This document shows positions 24,945-36,291 of a stretch of DNA of 64,000 nucleotides, piece by piece. The number at the start of each line of letters is the position of its first letter. Position 1 is the stretch's first letter. The notes under the pieces were generated by a model. The model worked only from the letters and a program-made list of their open reading frames with translations, ran no database searches and was not told the DNA's origin. The position numbers were made by a program, and so were the translations under genes. Origin of the DNA: Gordionus sp. m RMFG-2023 (Eukaryota > Nematomorpha > Gordioida > Chordodea > Parachordodidae); NCBI RefSeq assembly GCF_954871325.1, contig NC_088775.1, positions 2,589,473 to 2,653,472 of the forward strand, given 5' to 3'.

Positions 24945-25885
24945 GGAGACTGGGGTTAGTCGAAACAATTTTTACAAAATTGGCTATAGCACTTGTTTTA
25001 TAGTTAATATAAAAAATAATATATAATTGGATACCTAAAACTCTACTCTATAAAGGTGCCTTAAAAAAAATCTTAAGATTATAATTATTCTTTTAAATTT
25101 TAGTTTTTGTAAAAGTGAAAATTTTAATCAACAAGCCCCATAAGCTGGGGTGAGGCAAACCACTTCAAGGGGCTTCCTAAACCTCCTAAAACATTGGTTT
25201 TTTTAGGCCATAATAAATTGAAATGCATTTTTATTTATTTATAATGATATGTATAGAATAATTTTATTGTTTTATTGTTCAAAATTTAATAATACTTATA
25301 AATTGAAGCTAGTTATATATAAAAATTGAAACTTAATTTTGGCTTTATTTAATAAACATTTTGCACATAAAAAAATATGAATTTTAAGAAGAGATTAAAA
25401 TTTCTTAGCATAAATCCTAAATACCAATCATAATCAGCCATGAAATTGCCTTTTCAAGATTTTGAATTTTTTTTCATTATTAATTGCCATAATTGACGTG
25501 TATAGTTTAACAAACCCCGCCAGATTAAATTGACAAATCATGATTGAAACAATATCTAGATTTGATAAATACTCATAAAACTTACCCAAATTATAGAAAA
25601 ATGTTTAAACTTTGTAATAAAATTTAATTTACATATTAATGATTATATTATTTAATAAAAATTAAAATTCTGTCATGTAAAAAATCTTTTGAAATCAGCA
25701 AAATTTTATTTCTTAAATAAAAATTTTAGTAATTAATTATTTCAAAATATCTGGCCATAGATTTATACTAATGAAAATTATATTAGGATAAAATTTTAAC
25801 CTTCTGGTATATTTAAATTTAAAATGAGATTAAGTGGTTTGCCAAGCCCAGGGGTTTACCTAACCCTAGTCTCTCCTATTTACTA
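24945..25885. mobile_element. MITE family M5, copy 1 (GGAGACTGGGGTTAG ends)
   Basis: Left end GGAGACTGGGGTTAG; right end CCTAACCCTAGTCTCTCC. Subterminal landmarks are CAACAAGCCCCATAAGCTGG near 25120 and GGTTTGCCAAGCCCAGGGG near 25838. An inverted copy lies at 35474-36291. The interior is AT-rich without an ORF, so non-autonomous. Superfamily not assigned; no clear target duplication. Confidence 0.6.
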
Positions 25886-26200
25886 TTAGAAAAAGAAGTG
25901 TAGGTAAATAATTTAAATATTATAAATTTCACATTCATTAAAATTAATGAAAAATTTATTATCACATTAAATATCTTAATAGGCTTATATCTTAAATTTT
26001 ATTAAATTAAAGTATCAATAATAAACGAATTTTATGAAAAAACCATAAGATATGTTTAGTTTATTTTATTTTTTTTGCAAAATAATACCAAATTAAATTT
26101 ATTAACTTTAACTTGATAAGAGAATTTGACTAAAATATTTAAAATTTTATATTTTGATTTATATCGCATCATAAATAAGCAAAGGATTAACGAAAGTTTT
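25886..26200. other. AT-rich spacer
   Basis: No feature seen. Confidence 0.4.
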
Positions 26201-26951
26201 ATAATATAGGACAATTTATAGGGTACGTTTTTCTCATAGTAAAATCTGCCCAGTTTTATTTATTTTAAATTGGAATCAAAAGGAATAACTAGATTTTCTA
26301 AAAATTGACCATAAACACAGACCCATTTAAAATGTTAAATTTTTTCGTACTCAAAATTGAAGATATTTTTTTTTTGAATTTTATATTTAATAGAAAGAAA
26401 AAGGAAGATATCACCGAGTAACCGAGTAAAATAACATTAATTTTATCTTTTTTCATCTCTACCAAGGTATTATATTTGATTTTTTTCTATCTAAGTTTTC
26501 AAAGGAATTTTGGCCATTTCTAAGCATTTTATTTTTAAATAAATAATGATTGGCTCAGTGTAGTATTGCAAAATCAATACCATCTAAAATCAATACGGTA
26601 CTGATTCTACAATATTGTAAAATCAATACCGCATTAATTTATGACCAAACCTAAACTTTTACGAATAAAATCTGAAATATAATTTACAAATATTTGAATA
26701 GACATTTATAGATGAATCAACAAAATGAGTATTTGTTTCACAATCCTTCACCTGCAACTTAAATAAAACATTTTTATGACATTGGAATTTCGCTATTTCT
26801 TTAACAAATAACTTCGAATTAAGGCCATTTATATATTCCCCTATAATAAATCTTCTGTTATCAGATGGTTCGAACTTAAAAAAAGTAAATAAAATATGGG
26901 CCGGGCCGAATAATTTGTTTTAAATATTAATATTTTTTTAATTTTATATTT
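26200..26951. repeat. Rep-A copy C (left half, interrupted at 26952)
   Basis: 26260-26370 resembles 32706-32820 of copy D; 26509-26880 resembles 22220-23055 of copy B; 26880-26936 resembles 20990-21060 of copy A (GTAAATAAAATATGGGCCGG). Rep-A similarity stops at the 15-bp TTTAATTTTATATTT and resumes across the inserted unit at 32325. Confidence 0.55.
26553..26755. mobile_element. MITE family M4, copy 2 (short form)
   Basis: Starts CAGTGTAGTATTGCAAAATC and ends TTCACAATCCTTCACCTGC. It has the same termini as 22276-22957 but only ~200 bp. The CAGTGTA start fits hAT-type ends. Confidence 0.5.
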
Positions 26952-27019
26952 CTTTTATTACTATAAATCATATTTATTTATTACCAAAAAATCGGAAACA
27001 ATATTACTTTAAATTAAAT

Positions 27020-27158
27020 ATTAAATTAAATACAATATATTATATTAATCAGTTAGAATATCATATAATAGAACATTTAAGATATTAGTAATTTATGTAA
27101 TACTAAATATAAAAATAAAATCATAAATTCAATATTAATTAATGAATAAAATTTAGAT
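27020..27158 (+). repeat. Left arm of 139-bp perfect inverted repeat
   Basis: Starts ATTAAATTAAATACAATATA and ends AATGAATAAAATTTAGAT. It is the exact reverse complement of 32192-32330 by eye over its whole length. Identity this complete in AT-rich DNA means recent duplication, homogenisation or functional constraint. Confidence 0.9.
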
Positions 27159-27764
27159 CCATTGTAAAGATTCTTCAAAAATGTTTGAATCTTAAATTTG
27201 TATATTTATTATAATACCATATAAGAAATGGATAATACTTGTAATCGCTTTTATTTTATATTAGAACCAATGTATAATTCATACAATAAAATTATTTTAT
27301 ACATATCAGCGGCATATAAAAAGGGATGCGGACTCTATGGATGGGTAAAGTGAGGGGGAAAGAGTGGAATTAATTCCTCCATTTGAAATTTATTCGCCTC
27401 AATTTGATAGAATGTTAATTTATTTATATTAGATCTATATTATAGAAATAAACTAGCTGAAAATAAACAATATTACTACATACATTTATAATTATCACGG
27501 TTTTTATGTTAAAAAAGAATAAATATTTTTATCAGAAACCTTGAAATAGTATAATCTTTAATTTCCCTTTACGGGCCTAAAAATAATAACAAACAACTGT
27601 CCCCAGTTTTCTGACATAAATTAATTATTATTATTTTACTTAACATCCTTTACCAAACTATTTTGTTATCATATTTTTGTAGTATTACATAATTTACAAC
27701 ATATTCTATATACCATTTAATTAAATAGCCTCAAATTTACAATAATTAAAATAATTTACCAAAT

Positions 27765-27947
27765 CTTAAATTGGTGGAAGAATTATCAAAACAACTTTCC
27801 CAATTGAAGTATTTTGGCTCTTAAATTCCTGCCTGTCCCTGCTTCCTCGGCTAGTAGTGAAAGAGTGCTTTCAGCGGCTGGGCCTTTGAATATAGGAGAA
27901 CTTGTTTAAAACCTGACAAAGTTTATATTTTCAATTTAAATAACACT
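27765..27947 (+). pseudogene. hAT transposase C-terminal fragment
   Basis: Reads WWKNYQNNFPN, a stop near 27803, then LALKFLPVPASSASSERVLS, the hAT dimerisation signature (PASSxxSER+FSxAG), then a stop near 27907 and, in another frame, KPDKVYIFNLNN. It is ~60 codons of a clearly broken gene inside the inserted unit. It differs in sequence from the hAT at 46793-50329, so it is a separate lineage. Confidence 0.8.
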
Positions 27948-28090
27948 GCCAACACTACAATCACTGCCAACACTATAACCACTGCCAACACAACAACCAC
28001 TGCCAACACTACAACCACTGCCAACACTACAACCATTGCCAACACTACAACCACTGCCAACACTACAACCACTGCCAATACCACAACCTG
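27947..28090. repeat. 18-bp minisatellite, first block
   Basis: About eight copies of ACCACTGCCAACACTACA, with scattered substitutions. The minus-strand frames that read VGSGCS or VLAVVV repeats are by-products of the 18-bp period. Belongs to the first 5' monomer of the RT element. Confidence 0.85.
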
Positions 28091-29005
28091 ACATAAAAAT
28101 GATTTTATCATCCAAAATATTCAGTCCTCTTTCATAATTTTGCATCAATGAATTCTATACAATTCCAATATATCAAAATTTAATTGTAGATTAATGATAC
28201 AAAAAATTTAATTCTTTTATATTATTCCCAACAAAACACTCTACATTATCAATTCTATCATTCTTACCATCTTTACAATTTACCCTTATTTATACCAAAA
28301 ACTGTTGACTAATATAAAATTGTCATCCAAACATTTTATTTAAATGTACAAAACACAATCAATATCCTTTGTATCATCATGTTGCCACCCAACCTTATAA
28401 AATTAAATCCAGCAATATGTTAACAATTTAATAAGTGGATCTCAGCAAGATATCCAATTTCAAAATAAACAAATTGCAAGCTTAGAAAAATCATAAAAGC
28501 TACGCCTGATTAATCTAACAATAAAACTACAACTATTGCCAACACTACAACCACTGCCAACACTATAACCACTGCAAACACCACAACCACTGCCAACACT
28601 ACAACCACTGCCAACACTACAACCACTGCCAATACCACAACCTGACATAAAAATGATTTTATCATCCAAAATATTCAGTCCTCTTTCATAATTTTGCATC
28701 AATGAATTCTATACAATTCCAATATATCAAAATTTAATTGTAGATTAATGATACAAAAAATTTAAGTAAATACTTTTTCCTTTAATATTTCCTTTACTTT
28801 TAGATTACCAATCATCCTCAATTATTATACATCAATTAATAACCAACAAGTTCTTTTATATTATTCCCAACAAACACTCTACATTATCAATTCTATCAAT
28901 CTTACCAATCTTTACAATTTACCCTTATTTATACCAAAAACAGTTGACTAATATAAAATTGTCATCCAAACATTTTATTTAAATGCACAAAACACAATCA
29001 ATATT
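28091..29005 (+). repeat. Duplicated 5' monomers of the RT element
   Basis: The segment after the first minisatellite block (28074-28366, beginning CCAATACCACAACCTGACAT) recurs at 28627-29003 after the second block. It ends both times in ACAAAACACAATCAATAT. The second monomer has an ~86-bp extra piece at about 28764-28850. A 28367-28526 spacer separates them. The arrangement resembles 5'UTR monomers of LINEs. Confidence 0.75.
28527..28640. repeat. 18-bp minisatellite, second block
   Basis: About six copies of the same 18-bp unit as 27947-28090, opening the second 5' monomer. Confidence 0.85.
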
Positions 29006-29150
29006 CACACTTGAAAAGGATAAGACTTTTAATCTCTTATCTAATTATACTATTGATTCAAATCCTTTAAAGCAAGCTAATATTGCTATAAAAGCAGAAA
29101 GAGAAACTGAATATTTTACAAAAAATAAAATAATTGCCAACAGAAAATAA
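28983..29150 (+). CDS. Short lysine-rich ORF upstream of the RT ORF
   Basis: ATG at 28983 to TAA at 29148, 55 residues. The start lies in the terminal motif of the second monomer and the peptide continues through LEKDKTFNLLSNYTI and KAERETEYFTKNKIIANRK. It is highly charged with no recognised domain. Position (107 bp before the main ORF) would suit a leader ORF or a decayed first ORF. Could be chance. Confidence 0.3.
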   Translation: MHKTQSIFTLEKDKTFNLLSNYTIDSNPLKQANIAIKAERETEYFTKNKIIANRK

Positions 29151-29257
29151 TAACTCATTAAACTTCCTTAATATACCAACCCACAAGAAATCCATATTTG
29201 AAGATAAAAATAATATCCAACATTTTCACTCTTAAACTGATAAAAAATTTTTAATTC

Positions 29258-32176
29258 ATGAGCTTACTAGACCTCAGCACAGCTTCTACCAAATCTAACT
29301 GCCCTTTATGTAATAAACTCGTTAAAGTAACCAAATTGGGGCTATTGCCATCTCATCGAAACCAGAAGATAAAATGTCCTCAATCTGGGTTTCCCATCTT
29401 ATCACCAGCTATCCCTCGAACCCTAAATGCCTTTTCTGCCCTTGCCCTTGCACAACCTATAGTTACCATTCCCACGTTGACTGATGTGCCTACTAGCCCA
29501 ATAGTCCCCACCTCAACCGCCGAAAATGCTCTCACTTTCAATCCAATCGACTCCACAGATGTAGAAATATTTCTAGTCACACCAAAACCATTTGTGATTT
29601 CACGTATACCTAAGGGAGCAAGACTTCAAGTTGCCAAACACCTCTCAAAGAACTTGACTTCCTTGATAAATAATTATTCTTCCATAAAACACTGGCTAGA
29701 CACCCTGTCATTTGCCTTTACTACCTTGCAAGTTCCTGATCCTGCCAGTAAAAAATCTCTGACACAGCAAATCAAGGATGCTACTATCTACCCCTTACCC
29801 ATCAATCACTTTTCCACATCATTTAAAGGTGATGACACTGATAAAAATAAAAATCACAAAAATGACCTACTCACCAAGGCCAAGCTTATATCTAAAAAGC
29901 TGGATAACCTGAATGTTAAATCCGCCATACGACTGGCAACATCTGACAATAAGCTAGCTCCCTACGATCAAACAACTTATCAAGCTCTTCTCCTAAAACA
30001 CCACCCACACGATCTTAAGGACGAAATACCGTCTTACCCCGAAGCTCTAATTGCAACCACTTTTACCTCAAGCGAGGTTAGAAAGGCTATTCTCTCCTTC
30101 AAACGCGATTCTTCACCGGGGGTTGATGGGTTTCGCCCAATATTCCTACAGGATCTAACCGCACCTTACATCACACAACAATGCGACGTTTTGGAAAAAA
30201 TTACTCAACTCATCAACCGTATGCTTGCTGGAGGCTTACCACCCGCCATTATTCCACTCCTTTATGGAGCTAAACTCATCGCCCTCCACAAACCTAATAA
30301 AGATATTCGCCCTATCGCTATTGGAACCACTTGGCGCCGATTAACCGCAAAGCTAGTAGTGAGCAGAATATTGTTCACAGTATCTAATCACCTGTGCCCT
30401 AATCAATTAGGAGTCAACGTAAAAGGGGGATGCGAGGTATCCTTACACATGACCAGAATGTATCTACAAACAGACCACAGTGATATCCTAATTAAGATAG
30501 ATTTTTCAAACGCTTTTAACTCTCTAAAACGTACAGCGTTTCTTAATCCCATCCTTACCCTTTACCCAGAATACTCGCAATTCATCTTCGATTGTTATGC
30601 TAGTCCATCGCATCATTAATTTGGAGATAGATTGATTCCTTCTAGTAGTGGAATACAACAAGGTGACCCTCTAGGCTCCTTCTTATTCAGTCTGGGCATT
30701 AATAGCCTAATACAAAGCATAAATGACCAATGTAAACTAAACCTTCATAACTGGTATATCGACGATGGTATACTAGGCGGCTCACCCAGCGAAGTTATGA
30801 AGGCGGTCGAAATAATAAAATCCAGCGAGAGCAGTTTGGGACTGCGAATCAATCAAGACAAGAGCGAATATTGTCCTCTTAGAATCATCGACCTTAACTA
30901 TGATCCTATGTTCAATCATACACCATTGAACTTCTTAACACATCTCGGATCTCCAGTGGGTAAAGACGAGTCCTTTGTCAAGTTCTTCGCCGACACTCTA
31001 CTAGAGATATCCCTTATGCGCGATACACTATCTCGCCTCCCAGCCCACCAAGCGTTCTTTCTATTAAAGAAATACCTCCTAATCCCAAAAATTCTATATA
31101 CACTCTGATCGTCAAGTATCTTCCAATACGACGTCAACCTCGCTGCACACGAGCTAAAGATTAAACACCTTACAGAGGATATACTCAATCTCAAATTCGG
31201 AGACCTATCTTGGCTACAAGCTACCTTGCCAACCAAATCCGGCGGCATTAGCATACGATCGCCTTCCTTACTCTCTGTTAGTGCGTTCATATCCTCTCGC
31301 CTGTCCTGCGAGCCCATCATACACGCACTCACAAAACATCCTGACCCTTTACTTCCCCAGGCAATTGATCTATGGAAATCTCTTTCATTAGTCGATCCTC
31401 CCTCATCGACACTGCAGAAGAACTGGGATAAGCTTCTAGTTGGCAACTCCGTTGCATACCTTAAATCGAGGAGCCAACCCGAGGACCATTCTCTACTCTT
31501 CTCCATTTCCGCAGACAGCGGGTATGAATTTCTCGAAGCTTTTCCATCGCGAAACCTTGACCAGCTCCTAAGCAATGATGAGCTACGTCACGCCATCGGT
31601 CTAAGACTTAATTGTGATATGGTAATACCCTATCACTGCATCCTTTGTCAAACGCCGGTCAACTCCAAAGGCCGTCACTCTTTACACTGCAAGCGCTGTA
31701 GAGGCAGATTCATTAGACATTCAAAATGCAATGATACTATTGCCAGGGTTCTAAAATCTGCCGGTATCCCATCAACCCTAGAACCCACTGGACTCTACAA
31801 TTCTGATGGTAAGCGTCCCGATGGCTCTACCATGATCCCTTGGAAGAGGGGGGAATTTCTAACCTGGGATTTCTCATGCATCGATCCCCTTGCCCCTTCC
31901 AATATAAATAGAGATGCTCTAGTAGACGCCGAGACGAATAAACTCGCTAAATATTCGCCATCGCTTCCGGCCAATTACACATTCCTACCACTAATCGCCA
32001 CGACTCTAACATCGTTCGGCTCTCACGCCCTTGCCTTCTTTAAAGAGCTGGGAAAACGGATCTCTACTAGGACCGAAGATCCCAACGAGGGTTACTACCT
32101 ACGCCAAAGATTAGCCATCAATATAATAAAATCCAATTACCTCAGCTTCATATTCTCAATGACTGATACCCCCTAA
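29258..32176 (+). CDS. R2-like non-LTR reverse transcriptase with C-terminal endonuclease, two in-frame stops
   Basis: One reading frame of 973 codons. Residues 15-40 form a CCHC-type zinc finger (C15, C18, H33, C40). The reverse transcriptase spans about residues 270-620: SSPGVDGFRP, RPIAIGTTWRRLTAKLV, LIKIDFSNAFNSLKR, SSGIQQGDPLGSFLFSL and the catalytic YIDDG at 500-504. The C-terminal part has a CILCQ..H..C..C..RFIRH metal-binding pattern followed by KRPDG (RPD at about 853) and GEFLTWDFSC, the pattern of restriction-like endonucleases of R2/R4/NeSL-type LINEs. Two in-frame stops, TAA at 30617 and TGA at 31106 (a CGA-type arginine codon would differ by one base), interrupt an otherwise open frame, so it is a recent pseudogene. 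Codon use is more GC-rich than all its surroundings. The stop codon is only 15 bp from the right inverted repeat. Confidence 0.9.
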
Positions 32177-32191
32177 TTACTTACAATTTAT

Positions 32192-32330
32192 ATCTAAATT
32201 TTATTCATTAATTAATATTGAATTTATGATTTTATTTTTATATTTAGTATTACATAAATTACTAATATCTTAAATGTTCTATTATATGATATTCTAACTG
32301 ATTAATATAATATATTGTATTTAATTTAAT
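32192..32330 (-). repeat. Right arm of 139-bp perfect inverted repeat
   Basis: Exact reverse complement of 27020-27158. It begins 15 bp after the RT ORF stop, so it also forms the whole 3' untranslated region of the element. Its outer end overlaps the right copy of the putative target duplication. Confidence 0.9.
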
Positions 32331-33900
32331 TTTATATTTTGTTTTTAATAAAAAAAGAAAAGAAGGACACAACAAGTATAAAACATTTAATTTTGGATGT
32401 CATTTATTTTAAGCAATAATTTTCAAAATTAATTATGATATTTTTAAAACTTCAAGCATCAAGCGTTTTTTTTCACTTAATTGCAACAATTATTTTCCTT
32501 GATAAATTTAAATTTGGGACAAATTCTTAAATTGAGAGTATAGAGTTAAGAACTATTATTCAAAAATAACTAGGATGAATTGATTAATTTTGACTTATTT
32601 TCGGTACAGAAAAAGATGATATAGTAATATGCAGGTATAGTAGGAAAAGATATCAATGATCATATAAATATAAATAATATACATAGGCGCACCATAAAGA
32701 CAACATCAAATCTGCTCAGTTTTATATAATTTATTTTTAATAGTTGGAATAGAAAAAATAATCTAGATTTTCTTATAAGATTTACAAATGTTAAATATTT
32801 TCGTACTCATAATTGAAGATTAATATTTATAAACTCCGATAGTTATGGATCTCATCATAAATCTTTTAGAGATACTAATTTTATAAAATGAAAATTAGAG
32901 ATGAAGAAACCTTACTCTTAAGCTTGATCAAGAATAGCATTACATTATATTAACAAAAATAATTTTTCAACAAAAGTAGAGAAAAACTAAAGCAATGAGT
33001 TAATAATAAATCTTTATGGTAAGGAGATGATGAAGATTCATAATGGACTTGTTATGAAATATCTACCATAATCTAGTTTGTTTAGTAAAGGACAACAACA
33101 TGACTACAAAGCTGATAACAGGTAAAATGAAGGTAGCTATTTCAATAAAAATAGCAACACAGTCTTTCAGGAAATCGTTTATTTAAATAATTCCTTTCTA
33201 GCAAAAAGGAAATTTTAAGTATAAAAAAGATATCAAAATTAAGTTTAACCCTGAATATTAACATACAATCTAATTCAGTTTAATACTTATGAGAGATGAG
33301 AAATGGAAATGATTAATAAAAAATATTATTTTACTTAATATTGTTAAATGGCACGATTTGAGGCGATTATTTAACAATGGCTAACTCAATATGTTACCCA
33401 GAAAAATATTATATAATCCTGAATATTTTGCTAATAGATCAAAATGGTTTGGATATCTATGTAATCTTAAAGCTTAGTTCCGGTTACAATATTCATTTGA
33501 CAAGTTTTAAATATCAGCTAAAATGGAGCCATATAATAATACTTCTATGTCCATATTTTTCTTAAGAAATTGTAATAAGTTGCAAATGTCAAAGAAATTT
33601 ATATTTTAATAGGTTAATAAATTATGATTATATCATTACTTAGTAACCTTGAATAATAACAATATTATATTTATCCTTATATTTTTGTTTATAAAAGAGA
33701 AAATGACTGGATATGCAATACATTCAATAATTATAACTTTGTGTTAAAAATTTATTATTCGTTAACAATATTTTATACAAAATTATGAAATACCTGTAAC
33801 TTCCTAATATTTAGCGTTTGTCACTTATTTTATTGCAACTCCTGCATAAATTTTGATTTGGGCGAAATTATATGTGGAAGCGTCTATATAAGTAAGGAAA
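32325..33900. repeat. Rep-A copy D (right half of copy C)
   Basis: Collinear with copy B from AAAACTTCAAGCATCAAGCG (32446) to CTATATAAGTAAGGA (~33898). It has about 135 bp absent from copy B at 33038-33175 and an old MITE M1-like block at about 33339-33545, matched by a shorter form in copy B at 23866-23990. Plus ORF 33377-33565 lies in that block and is not a gene. Confidence 0.55.
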
Positions 33901-35470
33901 GTATTTCCCTTAAAATTTTTCTTAAATATGCAATCTATACTTTGTTAAAAAAAAAATACTAATAATATGACTTGTTAAAAAAAATTTACTATTATATTTA
34001 TTACGGTAAAATATATTATTTTTTCTACGTTAAAAAAATTAAACCTATCTTTACTAGGTTAAAATAAAATAACCATGAGGAAAGCAAATTTAAAAGGGAT
34101 GTGAGACCAGACCCTGAACCCTCCTGAACCCCGGTATTTTGGTATAAATTAAACCCAGATAAGGACCCTTCTTAAAAGTGAGGGTTCAAGGGTTGTGGGT
34201 GTCAAAAAAAAAATTAAAATTTTTAAAAATATTATTAGGATAATTAAATAAAAATAAAATAATGACTTAATTTTTACGGCAAATTTTGGCTTAAAACAAT
34301 GTAACTTTTTAATCCAATATATATATAACGAAAGATTTTTTCTAAAAAATGTACTCATTTATATAATTCTCACGAGATAATGCTTCTTCTATTAAAGGCA
34401 AGATTTCTTTAAATAATATAAAATATTTTTTATAAACTTTAGACTTAGCGAGATTTTCATTTAGTTTCAAATTTTTACTTATTGCTCTCTAGCTTCGATA
34501 GTATCATTAAATCACTTGCATCTATCACTGTTGTAGATTGGTGTATTTAATCGTTTAGACTGCTAGATTGATTACACAAGATTAATCTATAAACAGAGGT
34601 TCACATCATAGGATGTAAATTATATTTATACAATTAATATTTAAATATTTGGGCATTTATTCCATTTGGCTTTTACATTTTAGAAAAATATTCCACATAT
34701 AATTTTATCTGTAAACTTTTAATATTCATTATTTTACAAGATTCGGAAGGAAAGAAGATGAATCAATAGAAAGAAAAACTTCTATACATTATATTGCTTA
34801 ATCATTTTTTCATTATTTAAAAAAACTTCTATACATTATATTGCTTAATCTTTTTTTCATTAATTAATCATATGCCGATATAAATTAAATGGAATTGATT
34901 ATTTTATTAAAATCGCTTTGGTACATCATTTATAATTATTGCTTTTGATATTATTATATGTTATAATTATTGTTTAGTTAACTTTATACGTAAAACTTTT
35001 TTACGTCAATTTACTTGGTATTTGTATGGGTTATATTATTAATGGCTATTATGGGATAATTCAGGGGTAATTTATATTTATGTAAGATACTACATAAAAG
35101 TATAATAATCGATTAAAATTTCAAAAGGATAAATATAATTTTAATAAAATTTTAGTGATTTTTATCTTATTTTGTCAGATACAAATTTACCTATTATACT
35201 CTTCTCTAGAATCCTGATATTAATTTATATTTATGTTTTTAAGTGAAATTATTTAACGTTATATTATTTATTTGTTTACTTTGTCAAGTCAAAGATTTGC
35301 TTGTAATCTAAATCTATTGGAGAAGAAATTTTATAAATTATTATCATATAAGGATGCAGATGACGGAAAGGGCGTATTTGGTAAGCAATTAATCGTTCCA
35401 AATATATGTATGGCTTAAGTATGTTTATTGAGTCTTAAGTGAATTCTTATATTTAATATTAATATACAAG
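33901..35470. other. Gene-free stretch
   Basis: Contains a CCCTGAACCCTCCTGAACCCC patch at about 34112-34135 (GC-rich repeat class) and a ~50-bp direct duplication around ACTTCTATACATTATATTGC at about 34776 and 34824. Otherwise AT-rich DNA with no recognised gene. Confidence 0.4.
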
Positions 35471-35473
35471 ATA

Positions 35474-36291
35474 ATGAGACTGGGTTAGGTAAACCCCGGG
35501 TCTTGGCAAGCCATTTAATCTCATTTTAGAGTTAAATACACAAGAAGGTTAATCCTAATAGAGCTTTTATTAGTTTACATCTTTAGACAAAAAATATTTT
35601 AAAATAATTAATTATTAAAAATTTTATATAAGTTTGATAAAATTTTCAAAAGATTTTTACATGACAGAATTTTAATTTTGATTAAATAAATTTTATATCA
35701 TAGTTAAAACACTCTTCTAAAATTTGGGAAAGTTTTATAAGTATTTATTATGTCAAGATATTATTTCAATCATGATTTGTCAATTTAGAGGTAAAGTGAC
35801 TTTCTAAACATAAGTCAACTAAGCAGTTTTAAAAATCATTGAAAGGCGATTACAATACTGTTTATGATTGCTATTTAGGATTTTTGCTAAGAAATCATAA
35901 TCTCTCTTTAAGATCCTATTTTTTTTATATCTAATAAATTAACCAAAATTAGGTTTCAATTTTTGTATATAATTAGTTTCAATTTATATGTATTATGATA
36001 TTTTTAACAAAAAACAATAAAATTATTCTATGCGTATTAATAAATACTGCATTTCAATAAAACCAAGGGATTTAGGAAGCACCTTGAATTGAATTTGTGT
36101 CACCCCGCTATTGGGGCTTGTTATTTTCATTTAAAAAAAAATAAAATTAAAAAAAAATAATTACATTCTTAAACTTTTTATAAGGCATTTATAGAGTATA
36201 GAGTGATGAATTATTTTTTATATTATCTAAAAGAAACCAGAAGCTATAGCCAATTTTCAAAAAATCGGATCAACTAACCCCAGTCTACCCT
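35474..36291. mobile_element. MITE family M5, copy 2 (inverted)
   Basis: Starts GACTGGGTTAGGTAAACCCC and ends CTAACCCCAGTCTACCC, i.e. the reverse orientation of 24945-25885. Shared interior landmarks are the GGGGCTTGTTATTTTCA and AATTTTATCAAACTT-like blocks. No ORF. Confidence 0.6.

Larger units (their letters stand above)
26952..32324 (+). mobile_element. Inserted unit: non-LTR RT element bounded by inverted repeats
   Basis: The 15-bp TTTAATTTTATATTT occurs just left (26937-26951) and at the right boundary (32325-32339), and the flanks together resemble the uninterrupted Rep-A copy A near 21020-21090. This indicates one insertion with a target duplication. In order the unit contains: 68 bp; a left inverted repeat (27020-27158); a hAT transposase scrap (27765-27947); two tandem 5' monomers with an 18-bp minisatellite (27947-29005); a short ORF (28983-29150); the reverse transcriptase ORF (29258-32176); and the right inverted repeat (32192-32330). 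The target duplication is low-complexity, so the boundaries may shift by a few bases. Confidence 0.6.

Noticed and set aside
27923-28148. Minus-strand ORFs with VGSGCS or VLAVVV repeats
   Set aside because: They are translations of an 18-bp minisatellite, which stays open in several frames by its period; no start context or conserved end.
30916-31575. 219-codon minus-strand ORF
   Set aside because: It is antisense to the RT ORF, whose GC-richer codons keep the opposite strand open; no domain recognised.
27020-32330. DIRS or Polinton-type element because of the inverted repeats
   Set aside because: No tyrosine recombinase, integrase, polymerase B or capsid-like frame is present between the arms; the only long ORF is a non-LTR RT with a restriction-like endonuclease.
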